Source: Neoceratodus forsteri
Lineage: Eukaryota > Chordata > Ceratodontiformes > Ceratodontidae
DNA: 64,000 bases
Direction: 5' to 3'
Assembly (NCBI GenBank): GCA_016271365.2
Contig: CM057453.1
Location: 1,088,529,001-1,088,593,000 of the forward strand
Shown: in pieces, positions 23,500-33,544 of the stretch
Numbering within the stretch: the stretch's first letter is position 1
Layout of the letters: each line of letters starts with the position of its first letter
Program-made: the position numbers and the translations under genes
Notes under the pieces: model-generated
Database searches by the model: none
What the model saw: only the letters and a program-made list of their open reading frames with translations
What the model was told of the DNA's origin: nothing

Positions 23500-24258
23500 C
23501 CACTTAGAGGGGTGGAGGGGGGTGACCACAGGCAGCTGGATGCTTCAGATCATAGAGCACAGTCACACTCTGGAGTTTCTAGAGTTGCCTCCAGAAAATC
23601 CACCCATAAACTCCACTTCTCCTCCTTCCCATCTGTCTCTGATTTGGGAGGAAATTCAGGTCCTTCTTCAGAAAAGAGCAGTAGAGTCCATCCCTCAGGC
23701 TTAGTGGGAAAGGGGGTTTTACTCCTACTTCTTCCTCATCCCCAAAAAGACTGGGACTCTTTTCTCATCCTGGACCTGATCCATCTGAATCTGTACATCA
23801 AGTAAAAGTGCTTCTGGATAGTCACTCTCCAGGTGCTGTTACCCCTTTTGTACCAATTGGACTAGCTTTACTCTCTGGATATGCGGGATGTTTAGCTGCA
23901 CATCCAAATCTTTCCTGCCCATCATCGCTTCCTCTGCTTCTTTTCAGGGAGCCCATTTCCAATTCCAGGCCCTCCCTTTTGGGCTTTTCTTGGCCCACCC
24001 GAGTATTTACCAAATGCCTGGCAGTAGTGTCTGCAGCACTGAGGAGGAAGAGCATCTATGTGTTAACCTACCTGGATGACTGGCTTCTAACCATCCCCTC
24101 CAGGATTGTCTGGTTCAGACTCTGGAATACACATTCTGCCTTTTTTGGGCCTTGGGGATTACTATCAATATACGAAAGTCTTTCCTCTCCCCTTGCCAGT
24201 GCCTCCAATATATTGGGGCTATCCTGGACACCGGCCAGGGCAAGACCTTTCTACATTA
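23500..24258 (+). pseudogene. DIRS reverse transcriptase, N-terminal and palm
   Basis: Fragments in different frames give HSHTLEFLELPPENPP, QVLLQKRAVESIPQA and LPHPQKDWDSFLILDLIHLN, then FQFQALPFGLF, RVFTKCLAVVSAALRRKSIY and VLTYLDDWLL. The YLDD box near 24070 keeps both catalytic aspartates. The order and wording (LPFGL, RVFTKCLA, YLDDWLL) are those of DIRS reverse transcriptases. At least two frameshifts separate the blocks, and an SINE interrupts the domain at about 24259. Confidence 0.85.
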
Positions 24259-24729
24259 GGTGTCAGCGTGGCTCAGTTGGTAGCATATCTGCCTCTGGAC
24301 CAGAAGGTCATGGGTTCTCGTCCCACACTGGGATTGGACTTGTACTTAAAAATCATTGGCATCCGAGTGCAGTATTGGGGGGTACTGTACTGCTGGGGTG
24401 TGCCGTCCTTCGGATGAGACGTTAAACCGAGGTCCCTTCTGCCCATCCTGGTGTTGTCCTGGTGGGTGTCCAGGTGGAAGTAAAAGAACCCAGGGCACTC
24501 TTCACAAAAGAGCAGAGAACATTCCCGGTGTCCTGGCCAACATTCCCCTTCCCATAAACCGGTTCATGCAATTAACCAGGCTGTGTGTGGGTGATGATGT
24601 GCGATATGGCCGCCACCACACATTCAGTCACATCACTACCAGTCTAGCATTGCTTGTAAAAGTGCTTTGGGATACTGTGTATGAAAAGCGCTATATAAAT
24701 GCTGATTCTTCTTCTTCTTCTTCTTCTGA
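24259..24729 (+). mobile_element. V-SINE-type SINE copy 1 with L2-like tail
   Basis: The tRNA-like head has GTGGCTCAGTTGGTAGC (A box) and GGTCATGGGTTCTCGTCCC (B box). The middle contains CGGATGAGACGTTAAACCGA, the conserved central domain of the V-SINE superfamily, and GTGTCCTGGCCAACATTCC. The 3' part, GAAAAGCGCTATATAAATGC, is the tail shared with L2-clade LINEs, and it ends in a TTC microsatellite (24707-24727). RNA polymerase III would have transcribed it and an L2-type enzyme moved it. It interrupts the DIRS reverse transcriptase. Confidence 0.88.
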
Positions 24730-25540
24730 TAACAGGGCGGAGCAACTGATGGAACAGGCTCACCTGGTTTCCTCCAGCTGGCAGATCCCTGACAGAATGT
24801 TTCTGCACCTTCTTGGCCACATGGCAGCAGCCATTGTGACCTTTACCCTGGCCTGCCTGCATATGAGGGTTCCTCAGTGGACCTTGAGGGTCCAGTGGGA
24901 CCAACGCATGGATGACTTGGACCAGTTGGTCATGGTCTCCAACCCAGTCCAGAGGATTCTGTCATGGTGGCTGGATCCAGCAAACCTCCTGCAGGGGTCT
25001 CTTTTCAGCTCTAGCCCCCCAGCAGAGCCTCTTGAAAGATGAAAGACGCATTTGGCCTGGGATGGGGTGCTCACTTGGCCAATCACAAGACCCAGGATAC
25101 CTGGACAGATGAAGAGCTGGGTCTCCATATCAATGTCCTGGAGATGCAGGTGATCTTTTATGCTCAGCAGGCCTTGCAGACTCATTTCCTCCCTGGCCCA
25201 CTGCTGGTGCAGACAGACATGTGTGGGATGTATTACATCAACAAGCGGGGGGGGGGACCCATTCATACCCCCTAAGATGGGAAGCGATGAAACTCTGGCA
25301 ATGGGCCATTAAGCATTGTCTGGAGCTCTCGGTCGTACATGTGCCAGACATTCAAAATGTCTTGGCCAACAGTCTCAGCCACTCCAGGTCGTGGACTCAT
25401 GTGTGGGAGCTTCTAACCTCAGTGATCGAAGATCTCTTCAACAGGTGGGGTCATCCAGTGTTGGACCTCTTTGCATCCTCACTCAACACAAAACTGCCAC
25501 TTTTTTGCTCGCTCGATCCTGGGCCTAGAGTTTTCTGGTG
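24730..25540 (+). pseudogene. DIRS RNase H region
   Basis: After the SINE the DIRS frame resumes. ISWWLDPANLLQGSLF-like connection sequence near 24940 is followed by an RNase H domain: FGLGWGAHLANHKTQDTWT, ELGLHINVLEMQVIF, LPGPLLVQTDMCGMYYINKR (where the family usually has QTDNxTxVxYI) and HVPDIQNVLANSLS. Frameshifts are present, one in a G-run at 25248-25257. RNase H removes the RNA strand during cDNA synthesis. Confidence 0.82.
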
Positions 25541-25700
25541 AGATGCATTGGCCCTTTCTTGAAAGGGGAGGTTTCTGTATGCCTTTCCTCTCTTCCCACT
25601 GTAAGAGAGGTTTCTGATCAAGCTCCAGTTGGGAGGAGCGGAGATGATTTTCATAGCTCCCTTTGGGCTGTGTCAGATTTGGTTTCCCCCTGCTGCAGCA
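25440..25700 (+). pseudogene. DIRS segment after RNase H, possible methylase remnant
   Basis: PVLDLFASSLNTKLPLFCSL, then LPTVREVSDQAPVGRSGDDF and IFIAPFGLCQIWFPP match the region that follows RNase H in DIRS elements, where a DAM-like N6-adenine methylase-type domain is annotated in many families. The blocks lie in different frames. No catalytic DPPY-type motif is seen, so any methylase activity is only inferred from position. Confidence 0.45.
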
Positions 25701-25819
25701 GCTGGTGGTGGAACCTCCGGTGCCCTTACCTCTGTGCACTGGCTTGCTCTCCCAGGACCAGGGATCCCTGGACTACCTGGACCTGAAGTCCCTGCATCTC
25801 CATGTGTGGCTCCTGCAGA

Positions 25820-27227
25820 CCTAGCTATTGCCTGCTTTGGGATGTCCTCTAGGGTCACAGATGTTCTGGTGGCTGTCAGGAAGCCCTCTACCAGGGCCAC
25901 TTATGCTATGAAATGGAATAATTTCTCTCTTTGAGCCACCACTTGCCATTTGAATCCTTTCACCTGCCCCATGAATCAGGTGTTGGAGTACCTTCTTTCC
26001 CTTTTGGATTCAAGCTTGGGGTACTCCTCACTTAAGATGCATCTTTCCACCATCTCTGCATACCACACACCTATCGAGGGCAAAGCTGTCACCCAGCTTG
26101 AAGTGTCCAACACATTCCTGTGGGGTATTATCTCTCCTTGGGACTTCAACTTTATGTTGTAGAAACTCACTTTACCTCCCTTTCAATTGGCTATGAGTTG
26201 CAAGCTGCGCTTTCTGTCACGGAAAGCACTCTTTTTAGTTGCTGTTACTTCTGCTTGAAGGATTTCCAAGCTCCAGGCTCTTATGTTAGTGTCAGTGGCT
26301 CAGCAGGTTGCACACTTGCCTCTAAGGCCGGAAGATCAGACGGCTGTGGGTTCTATCCCCACACCAGGCACTTGGGTTAAATCCCAGTACTGACACTGTG
26401 GTGCAGCATGAGGGGGGTGCTGCACTGCTGAGGTGCCATCTCTCGGATGAGACGTTAAACTGAGGTCCCATCTGCCTGTTCTAGTGGTAGTTCAGGTGGA
26501 TGTTAAAGATCCCATGGGACTTCTTGAAAAGAGCAGGGAATTTTTCCCTGGTGTCCTGGCCAAATTTCCACCATTCACTAAAAATACAACCAACAGCTTA
26601 ATCTGATTCAGTGTCAGTTGGCATCCATCTGTCTCCCCTTCCCCCAGGATGAGGCTGAAAATAGGCAGAATTGTCTAGTCCTTCTTTCCTGGTCAATAAA
26701 AACTAAATAAATAAATGTGTAAGGAGCCTTATTTGATTTTTCATAAAGACAGGGTGTCTTTGCATACTAATCCTAAGTTTTTGTCTATGGTGGTGTCTGA
26801 GTTTACTTTGAATCAATCCATCCACCTTCCGTTTTATTTTCTTGAGTATTCTAGTCAGGGGATGGCCTTGCTCCACACTTCGGATGTACATAGGGTTTTG
26901 CAGTACTACATGAACCACACAAAGCCTCTCAGAAAATCTGAACAGTTGTTTCTTTCATTAACCCCCAAGAGAGAGGGTGCTCCTGTTTCCAAACGGTGTT
27001 TGTCTAATGGGTTGGTAAATGTCATTGTTTATTGCTACCTCAAGTACAACAAGTCCTTTCTGGGAGTGGTCTAAGGCCATTCCACAACAGGTATGGCCAC
27101 CTCAATGGCTTGCTTTAGAAATATGTCTGCTGCGGTCATCTGTGCAGTTGCCATATGGAGTTCTGTCCACACCTTCACCAAGCATTGCAGCCTGGACATC
27201 ATCTCTCAGCGCAGGGCCAATTTCGAC
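25820..27227 (+). pseudogene. DIRS tyrosine recombinase, catalytic residues lost
   Basis: From 25830 fragments include KPSTRATYAMKWNNFS, HLSTISAYHTP and SRKALFLVAVTS-like sequence, then after an SINE (26284-26717) PYLIFHKDRVSLHTNPKFLS and SLTPKREGAPVSKRCLS. The end has HSTTGMATSMACFRNMSA and SSVHTFTKHCSLDI near 27083-27210. DIRS recombinases have an HSTR-type motif (HxxR) and a tyrosine in the HYxLD position. Here the arginine reads as threonine and the tyrosine as cysteine, so strand exchange would be impossible. The extreme C-terminus is cut by CR1-C. Confidence 0.8.
26284..26717 (+). mobile_element. V-SINE-type SINE copy 2
   Basis: The head GTGTCAGTGGCTCAGCAGG (A box region) and GGCTGTGGGTTCTATCCCC (B box) is tRNA-like. 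The middle has TCGGATGAGACGTTAAACTG, AAAGATCCCATGGGACTTCT and GTGTCCTGGCCAAATTTCC, strong V-SINE core matches. The 3' end differs from copy 1: it ends in AATAAATAAAT with no GCGCTATATAAA block. ATGT-like sequence at both edges may be a short target duplication. It interrupts the DIRS recombinase. Confidence 0.88.
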
Positions 27228-27233
27228 CTAGTA
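27228..27233. repeat. Putative target-site duplication, CR1-C left
   Basis: CTAGTA here and at 29831-29836 flank CR1-C. Confidence 0.45.
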
Positions 27234-29410
27234 GTACTGTGGGTAAATTTGGAGACAGGCAATGGCACCACAATCCGCACAGGGGTTGTATACAGACCCC
27301 CTTCTCAGGGGGAGGAAATGGACAAGGAAATGATAGAAAGTATACTTAGAATGGCAGAAAAAGGGGAGATATTACTGATGGGTGATCTGAATATGCCAGA
27401 TGTTAACTGGAGTGCAGTTGCAGCAGCCACTTTGAAGAGTGGGGTTATTCTAGATGCCCTACAGTGGGCATGCCTTAGACAACTAGTATTGGAGCCCACT
27501 CAAGAGGGAGCAATCTTAGACCTGGTTCTCTCAAATGGAGGTGGAGAGAGGATCACAGATGTAGAAGTGGGTAGCCATCTGGAACTAGCGACCATCGAAA
27601 AGTATGGTTCACAATAAACACAGCAATAGAGTCAAGCCATACAAAGGCAAAAGTACTGGACTTTAGGAGGGCTGACTTTGCCAAAATGGGTGCGTGCCTA
27701 AGGAATGCACTAGCAAATGAGCAGGAAGGAGGGGTGGAAGAACAATGGGGAATAATAAAAACTGCCATCACAGAGGTAACGAGCCTTTGTGTGAAGCAAA
27801 TAAACAAACCAAAACGATGTAAGAAACACTATGGTTCTCAAAGGAAGTGGCAGTGAAGGTTCAAGAGAAAAAGAAAGCATTCAGGAAGTACAAGGAATTG
27901 CAGAAGAAGCAGGACAGAGAACTGTATCAGTTAAAGCAAAAGGAAGCTGGGAAGGCAGTCAGAACAGCAAAGGCCCAAACTGAGGAAAAGATAGCCAACT
28001 CAGTTAAGAAGGGGGATAAAACCTTTTATAGGTACATCAGTGAGCGAAGGAAGACCAAGGGTGGGATAGTGAGGCTTAATAAAGGGAAGGAGGTGGGCAG
28101 AGGGAGACTGTGAAAAGGCAGAGATACTAAACAAATATTTTTGCTCAGTATTTACAAATGAAGAGGGGGAGGTACCTAAAACAAACAGTAGAAACACTCT
28201 GGATACAGAAGTTGATACCAGCCCATTTACAGAAGAAAGGGTTATGAAATAACTCTTAAAACTGAAGGTGGACAAAGCAATGGGGCCTGATGGGATTCAT
28301 CCCAGAATTCTAAAAGAACTAAGGGTAGAACTAGTGACATCACTGACTACCCTCTTTAACAAATCATGGGAGGATGGGGTGGTACCCGAGGACTGGAGGA
28401 GGGCAGATGTGATTCCCCTTCACAAAAGTGGGAGCAAGGCAGAAGCAGGAAACTACAGACCTGTTAGTTTAACCTCAGTGATAGGAATGATGGAATCACT
28501 TCTGAAGGAAAGAATTGTTAGTATCTAGAGGTCAGAGGGCAGGGCCCAAGGCAGCATGGATTCACAGCAGGAAGGTCATGCCAGACAGAATCTGATAGAT
28601 TTCTTTGACTGGGTGACCAAAGTAGTAGATCAGGGAGGGGCTGTGGACATGGCCTCACCTAGACTTTAGCAAGGCATTTGACACAGTCCCACACAAAAGA
28701 TTAATATACAAGTTAGCCAGCCTGGGAGTGGGTCCCAAGATGACAGCCTGGGTAAGAATTGGCTGGAGAATGGACACAGAGAGTAATGACAAATGGAGTC
28801 CACTCTGAAGAAAGGGGGTTACTAGGTGGGGTACCACAGGGTTCAAGTATTAGATTGTCCTCTTCAATGTCTTTATGTTTACATTGCAGAGGGACTGAAG
28901 GAAAGTATGTCTCTTTGCAGATGACACAAAGATCTGCAACAGAGTTGATGCACAAGGAGGTGGAAAGGATGAGAAGGAACTTGGCAAGGTTAGAGGAATG
29001 GTCAAATGTATAGCAGCTTAGATTCAATGCTAAGAAGTGCAAGGTAATGCACCTGGGAAACAAAAACCCAGGGGAAGAGTACACAATGGGGGGTGAGATG
29101 CTAACAACAACAAAAATGGAAAGGGACCTGGGGGTAGTCATATCAGATGACCTAAAGGTGGGCAAGCAATGTGAGAGGGCAGCAAGGAGGGCTGGGGGGA
29201 TGCTGGGATGCATAAGGAGAGGCATCACCAGTAGAAAACAGGAAGTTATTATTATTCCTCTGTACAGACAGCTGGTCAGACCCCATCTGGAGTACTGCGT
29301 GCAGTTCTGGAGACCCAATCTCCACAAAGACATAGGATGGAAGCTGTCCAGAGGAGGGCAACTAAAATGGTGCAGGGTCTGCACCAGAAGACATATGAAG
29401 AGAGACTAAA
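27234..29410 (+). pseudogene. CR1-C ORF2: endonuclease and reverse transcriptase, broken
   Basis: The endonuclease part has WVNLETGNGTTIRTGVVYRP, LLMGDLNMPDVNW and a frameshifted SDH region near 27590. A linker with charged coiled sequence (27850-28110: KKAFRKYKELQKKQ) leads to the reverse transcriptase: KAMGPDGIHPRILKELR, VPEDWRRADVIPLHKSGS, NYRPVSLTSVIG, then YLDFSKAFDTVPH across a frameshift near 28650. The LFADDT active-site box at 28911-28928 is intact. The C-terminal block DLGVVISDDLKVGKQCE and [13 protein letters not shown] is well kept. Stops occur at several places, so no full protein is made. Confidence 0.88.
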
Positions 29411-29830
29411 GGAGCTTAATATGTATAGCCTCGAGGAAAGGAGGGAGAGGGGAACATGATAGAAACGCTCAAGTACCTCAAGGGAATCAACAAAGTCCAA
29501 GAGGATAGCATCTTTCAAAAAAGAGGTGCAAGAACAAGGGGACACAATTTGAAGATGGGGAGGCTCAGAGGTAATTTAAGGAAGTATTTTTTCACAGAGA
29601 GGGTTGTGGATGCATGGAACGGCCTCTCCAGAGGAGGTTGTGGAGTCAAAAACAGTGGTGGAATTTAAGCATGCATGGGACAGTCATAAGGCCATTCTAG
29701 GGGTTGGGGGTAGGAAGAAGTAGGCTGCTGGTTAACTAGGATCTGTAGCTTATCCAGTAGGTAGGGAAATGGGCAGACTGGGTGGGCCAAGCGGTCCTTA
29801 TCTGCCATCAAATTCTATGTTTCTATGTTT
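27234..29830 (+). mobile_element. CR1-C: 5'-truncated CR1 inside the DIRS recombinase
   Basis: A 2.6-kb plus-strand CR1 starts within the endonuclease domain and ends in TTCTATGTTTCTATGTTTCTAG, the CR1 3' tail. The DIRS sequence resumes directly after it. CTAGTA on both sides may be the target duplication. The copy keeps most of ORF2, but in several frames. Confidence 0.88.
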
Positions 29831-29836
29831 CTAGTA
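29831..29836. repeat. Putative target-site duplication, CR1-C right
   Basis: CTAGTA, the partner of 27228-27233. Confidence 0.45.
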
Positions 29837-29924
29837 CTTCAGAGTCTTCTCTCCTAATCTCTTGGCTGCTGATCTGTCCTCCTCCTGATGCTATTATCCT
29901 TGTGCTACCTGGCACTGCTTGCAA

Positions 29925-30010
29925 CTCAGTCCTACTGGTGTGGTCTGCTGCAAGAACCTTCCTCAAAGTAAGAACTTACCGTAACAGTAGATCTTCAAGA
30001 GAACCTCTTC
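29925..30010 (+). repeat. DIRS internal complementary region
   Basis: GTCCTACTGGTGTGGTCTGC and TGCAAGAACCTTCCTC resemble the end of the right terminal repeat (30278-30315). The following CTTACCGTAACAGTAGATCT is the reverse complement of the extreme right end (30318-30335). Joining pieces of both terminal ends in one internal block is the hallmark of the DIRS internal complementary region, used as template for making circular DNA. Confidence 0.82.
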
Positions 30011-30154
30011 CAGCAGGCCCTGATTTCCCTCCCTCTTTCTCCCTGCTGCTCTTTTTCTCTCACACATCTGCTTTTCATTCGGCTCTCAGGAAACCTCCTT
30101 GGTTCTCCATTAGCTGCCCATATGGAGTCTCAGGCAGGAGAACTGAAGTAGGTA

Positions 30155-30335
30155 TGGGGAACCACCCACCTTTATAGGCTACACTGACATCAGCTGACTG
30201 ACATCAGCAGTGGGCAGTTTCCTGTGGTAAACTGCTTGCTAGAAGTTTTCTGTGTGGTCCTTGCACCTGACCACTTAGTCCTACTGGTGTGGCCAGATGC
30301 AAGAACTTTTCTCGAAGATCTACTGTTACGGTAAG
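30155..30335 (+). repeat. DIRS right inverted terminal repeat
   Basis: GCTAGAAGTTTTC, GTGTGGTCCTTGCACCTGAC and TTAGTCCTACTGGTGTGGCC are reverse complements of words in the left repeat at 20800-20855. The repeat ends near CTGTTACGGTAAG. Confidence 0.88.
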
Positions 30336-31165
30336 TGCTTACATAACTGTACTTTTCCCTTGTGACTAGTGGCACCCTCCACCCTCCAATCACTCACGCT
30401 GGCCATAATTAATATTTCCCTGTTGTCTAGTGCACCCCCACACCACCCACACTGGGTTGGGTACACCAACCTGCCAGACCCCTTCCATAGACAGTCACTG
30501 CCTGGGTCCAAAAATAGGGACTGCAAAGCCCATATGGTGACCAACACAGCCCTCCCACTACCTCGGCTGACCACCATATGTGATAACAGGAAGCGCGTGA
30601 CCTATCATGCACTCCCTGTCATTGCATATGGCATCTGGCCGAGGTGGTGAGAAAAGAGCTGTGCTGGTCACTGTATGGGCTTCCCAATCCCCATTTTCTG
30701 ATCTAGGCAGTGACTCACTATGTATGAAAGGGGGGTGGCAGGTTGGTGTATCCAACCAAACGTGGTCAGTCTGGGTGGGGCCACTAGACACCAGGAAATG
30801 TTAATTATGGCTGGGGAGAGCAATCAGTGGGTGAGGAGGTGCCACTAGACACCAGGGATATGTTAATTGTGGCCAGGGTAAGTGACCAGAGAAACAATTT
30901 TTACAGCCGGTGAGAACAATAGGAGGATGGGGGTGCCACTAGATACCTGGGAAATAATATTTACAGCTGAGGCAAGTGATCACAGGGTGGGAGGTACCTC
31001 TAAACACCAGTGGGACAATATGTATGGGTGGAGTGAGCGATAGCAGGTGCTGGTGCCACTAGACACCAAGGAAGCAAACAATATTAATTATTATCACAGG
31101 GGCGAGTGATCGTAGGATGGGCAGGTGCCACTAGACACCAGGAAAACAATATTAAATAGGGCTGG
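30336..31165. repeat. Foldback element copy 3: inner left arm, centre and right arm
   Basis: Centre near 30604. GTCACTGCC at 30494 pairs with GGCAGTGAC ending at 30714, and AGCCCATATGGTGACC pairs with GGTCACTGTATGGGCT; the hub is one large hairpin. Right of it, units GTGCCACTAGACACCAGGGA repeat to 31165. With the DIRS removed, the left arm is about 562 bp and the right arm about 561 bp, so the element is symmetric and complete. It lacks the unique tail seen in copies 1 and 2. No coding capacity. Confidence 0.8.
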
Positions 31166-31509
31166 GGCTCAATACAGATTAGAATGACAAAGAGAAAGTA
31201 CATGAGATGAAACAGTCATGGAGAAACACATTTGTAGCACTAAATATACATAAGGGATTAGTATGGTCCAAAACAAAAAGGATAGGCTTCACAACACAGG
31301 GGCCCCTCTTCAAATATCAGGAATGGGGGATGTTGACTGGCTATATCCTAGGCACTTAATGCAGCAAGCAAACAATACTTTACAAATGAATGGTGATTTA
31401 ATGACAAAAATAAAGAGCCATTAAAAGACTTGCAAAAGGATTAGCATTAATGAGTTTACCTAATGTTTATGGGAATTCAAATACAAATATATTTTAATGA
31501 CTCTAACTG
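31166..31509. other. No recognisable element
   Basis: AT-rich. An AGGGGCCCCTCTTCAAATAT word near 31300 is self-complementary at its start and could be an element end, but no partner was found. Confidence 0.3.
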
Positions 31510-33130
31510 CTAGAAGTTAGAGCTGTGTGGAATGGGAAAATTCTAAATCTGTGAAATTTTGATGAAAGTTCACAAAATTCCACGAACTTTCATGGAATTT
31601 CATTGAAATTTCACAGAATTTTAAAAATTTAGTAATTTGGTTATAACTCAATAACGATTCAAGCTAGACCTTTGAAATCTGGTATATATACTCTTTGAGA
31701 AAATGGCCAGATATCTTGTTGTTTGGTGGGATAGCTTCAAAATTATAGGTGCTCAAATTCTGTCATTTTATTGTTTGTGTGAAATTTCATGAACATTTTT
31801 TATCTGCATATACCTTAACCATCTATTGGATCAGGGATCTTAAATTTGGCATGATTTCTTGATGATACTGTAGGTGTTCTAACAATGTGCCAGATTTCAT
31901 GACAATATGATACATCATCTCAAATGCATACGTGCTCAAAATCTGTTATTTTATTTTTTTCAGGAAATATCATGAACAGATTTCATCTACATATAACTCA
32001 GGCACCTTTGGAGTTAGACGTTTAAATTAGTACAGATAACCTCTTTGTAATGCTTATAGAATTGTCTAAATATGGAAAGAATTAGATAAGAGATTTTTAA
32101 GTTACAGTGGTTCAAAACTTTGCTATGTAAATATTTGCAAAACTTTCTGAAAATTATCAAAAATCTGAATGTTTGTAACTTCTCTGATCTTGCATGCATA
32201 GAGTTAACATTTGACATGCATATCCATAGTCCATGTAGCCTGGTGTCTAACATATCTGGATAAATTGGTTAAGCAGTTTTAATTTAGCAGAAGAAAAAAA
32301 ATGATTAGTAACATTTTCTCACATATTTGTGATAGCATATTCTGTAGATGAAGCATCCAGAATTTTTTTTATGGAATTTAACATTAACAATGCACATATC
32401 ACTACTTCATTTGATAAGCTGGGATGAGCTTTTTGCAGTCCTACTGTTCCTCATTGGGTGACTACCGCCCTCTCCTTTTCTTTTGGCATAGCCAGATTGA
32501 CTCAGAAGAAATACTGATTTCACTGATATCCTCTTTTTTCTTTACAGTGACAAACGTTCTTAAAATGTGAGTCACCTACTCCTTTTCCTATCAACCAACC
32601 CTGTTGGAATAGCCAGAATTCTTTCTTCCTGCTGCCCAAGACATCATCTCCCCCCTCCACATCTTTTTGAGTACCTCTAAGTCCTGACTTGCATGTACAC
32701 CAGGCTGTCTGGATTATAAATTTACTGGATGTGATCCTTAAATATCCTGCATTCAGGTTGGAATTGTTGACACTCTGTACTTTCTTGCTCCAGTCTGGGG
32801 GTCTACCACTGTTGTGCTACCCAGCTGAGCTGTCCATTTCTTGGTGAAACTGTGCATCTAACTCCTGAACCTGGTGACCCCCTGCACTACCTGTCTCTTA
32901 TACCCCATCCTTTAATTAGAACCCCCCCATAAGGCTCAGTGAAATTAGAAAATTCCAGTTTTATGGAATTGTTCATGAAATTCTGCAATTTTTACAAAGA
33001 CTAATGGGATTTGACTTTAAGTACAGATGTTATTTTGCAATTTCTCACAACAAGCAATTAATAAAATTGGCACACACAGCCTCTTTGTAAGGTCTACGAA
33101 CCTGCCAAATGTAATGAGTATTGCATTCTC
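31510..33130. repeat. Diverged tandem repeat of about 180 bp with GAAATTTCATGAA motif
   Basis: Recurring order in each unit: GTGCTCAAA(A)TCTGT(C/T)ATTTTAT, then GAAATTTCATGAACA, then TTTCATCTACATATAACTC, then TTAAATTxGxACxGATxxCCTCTTTG. Units begin near 31620, 31800, 31985 and 32170, and another partial unit lies at 33000-33130. The part at 32290-32930 does not follow the pattern and may be an insertion. 31510-31620 is packed with CACAAAATTCCACGAACTTT-type inverted words. Confidence 0.55.
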
Positions 33131-33139
33131 TAGTTTTAA

Positions 33140-33260
33140 AGTTTCAGGGAGACATGGAGGCATGAAGACATGGGTTTGAATCTCATCATCCCCCACTTGT
33201 ATATGGTGTGATCCTGAGCAATTCATTTAACTTTTACATGTGCAGTTATCAGTGACCACT
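33140..33260 (+). mobile_element. MIR/CORE-like SINE fragment
   Basis: GACATGGGTTTGAATCTCAT resembles a tRNA B box. It is followed by GTGTGATCCTGAGCAATTCA and TTTAACTTTTACATGTG, which correspond to the GTGTGACCTTGGGCAAGTTACTTAACCT segment of MIR. Diverged and short. Confidence 0.55.
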
Positions 33261-33544
33261 TGCTTTTTGCATGCATGCCACATGCATGCAATCTTTCCCA
33301 TTTAACATAAAAATCATAGTTTCCACACTTGCTTGCTGCATGCATGCCATATGCATGCAATTGGTTCCAATTTAACATTTAAATCATACTTGCAGCACAC
33401 ATATCACTTAAGTAGTTTTATGTGTGCAGCATGAAAACATTTCATATAATTATTTCTGTAAGTGTGCTCACCAGTATCTTATCCTCCAGTCACCTATATC
33501 TGCAGTACTTGTGTACAGAAACATTGAAATGGTAGTGATATTAT

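Larger units (their letters stand above)
20768..30335 (+). mobile_element. DIRS-type tyrosine-recombinase retrotransposon, nested insertions inside
   Basis: The element has gag-like, reverse transcriptase, RNase H, a putative methylase segment and a tyrosine recombinase, in that order on the plus strand. Its ends are inverted terminal repeats (20768-20935 and 30155-30335), and an internal complementary region lies at 29925-30010. These three features define DIRS elements, which integrate by recombination without target duplication; none is seen here. Two SINEs (24259-24729, 26284-26717) and CR1-C (27234-29830) account for about 3.5 kb of the 9.6 kb, leaving about 6.1 kb, a normal DIRS length. 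Frames are broken in every domain. It sits inside the left arm of foldback copy 3. Confidence 0.88.

Noticed and set aside
24259..24350. True tRNA gene
   Set aside because: A and B boxes are present, but no cloverleaf closes, and the sequence continues into a V-SINE core and LINE-like tail.
23500..25540. Integrated retrovirus or LTR retrotransposon
   Set aside because: The YLDD region is followed by RNase H and a tyrosine recombinase with inverted terminal repeats; there is no integrase, protease, envelope or long terminal repeat.
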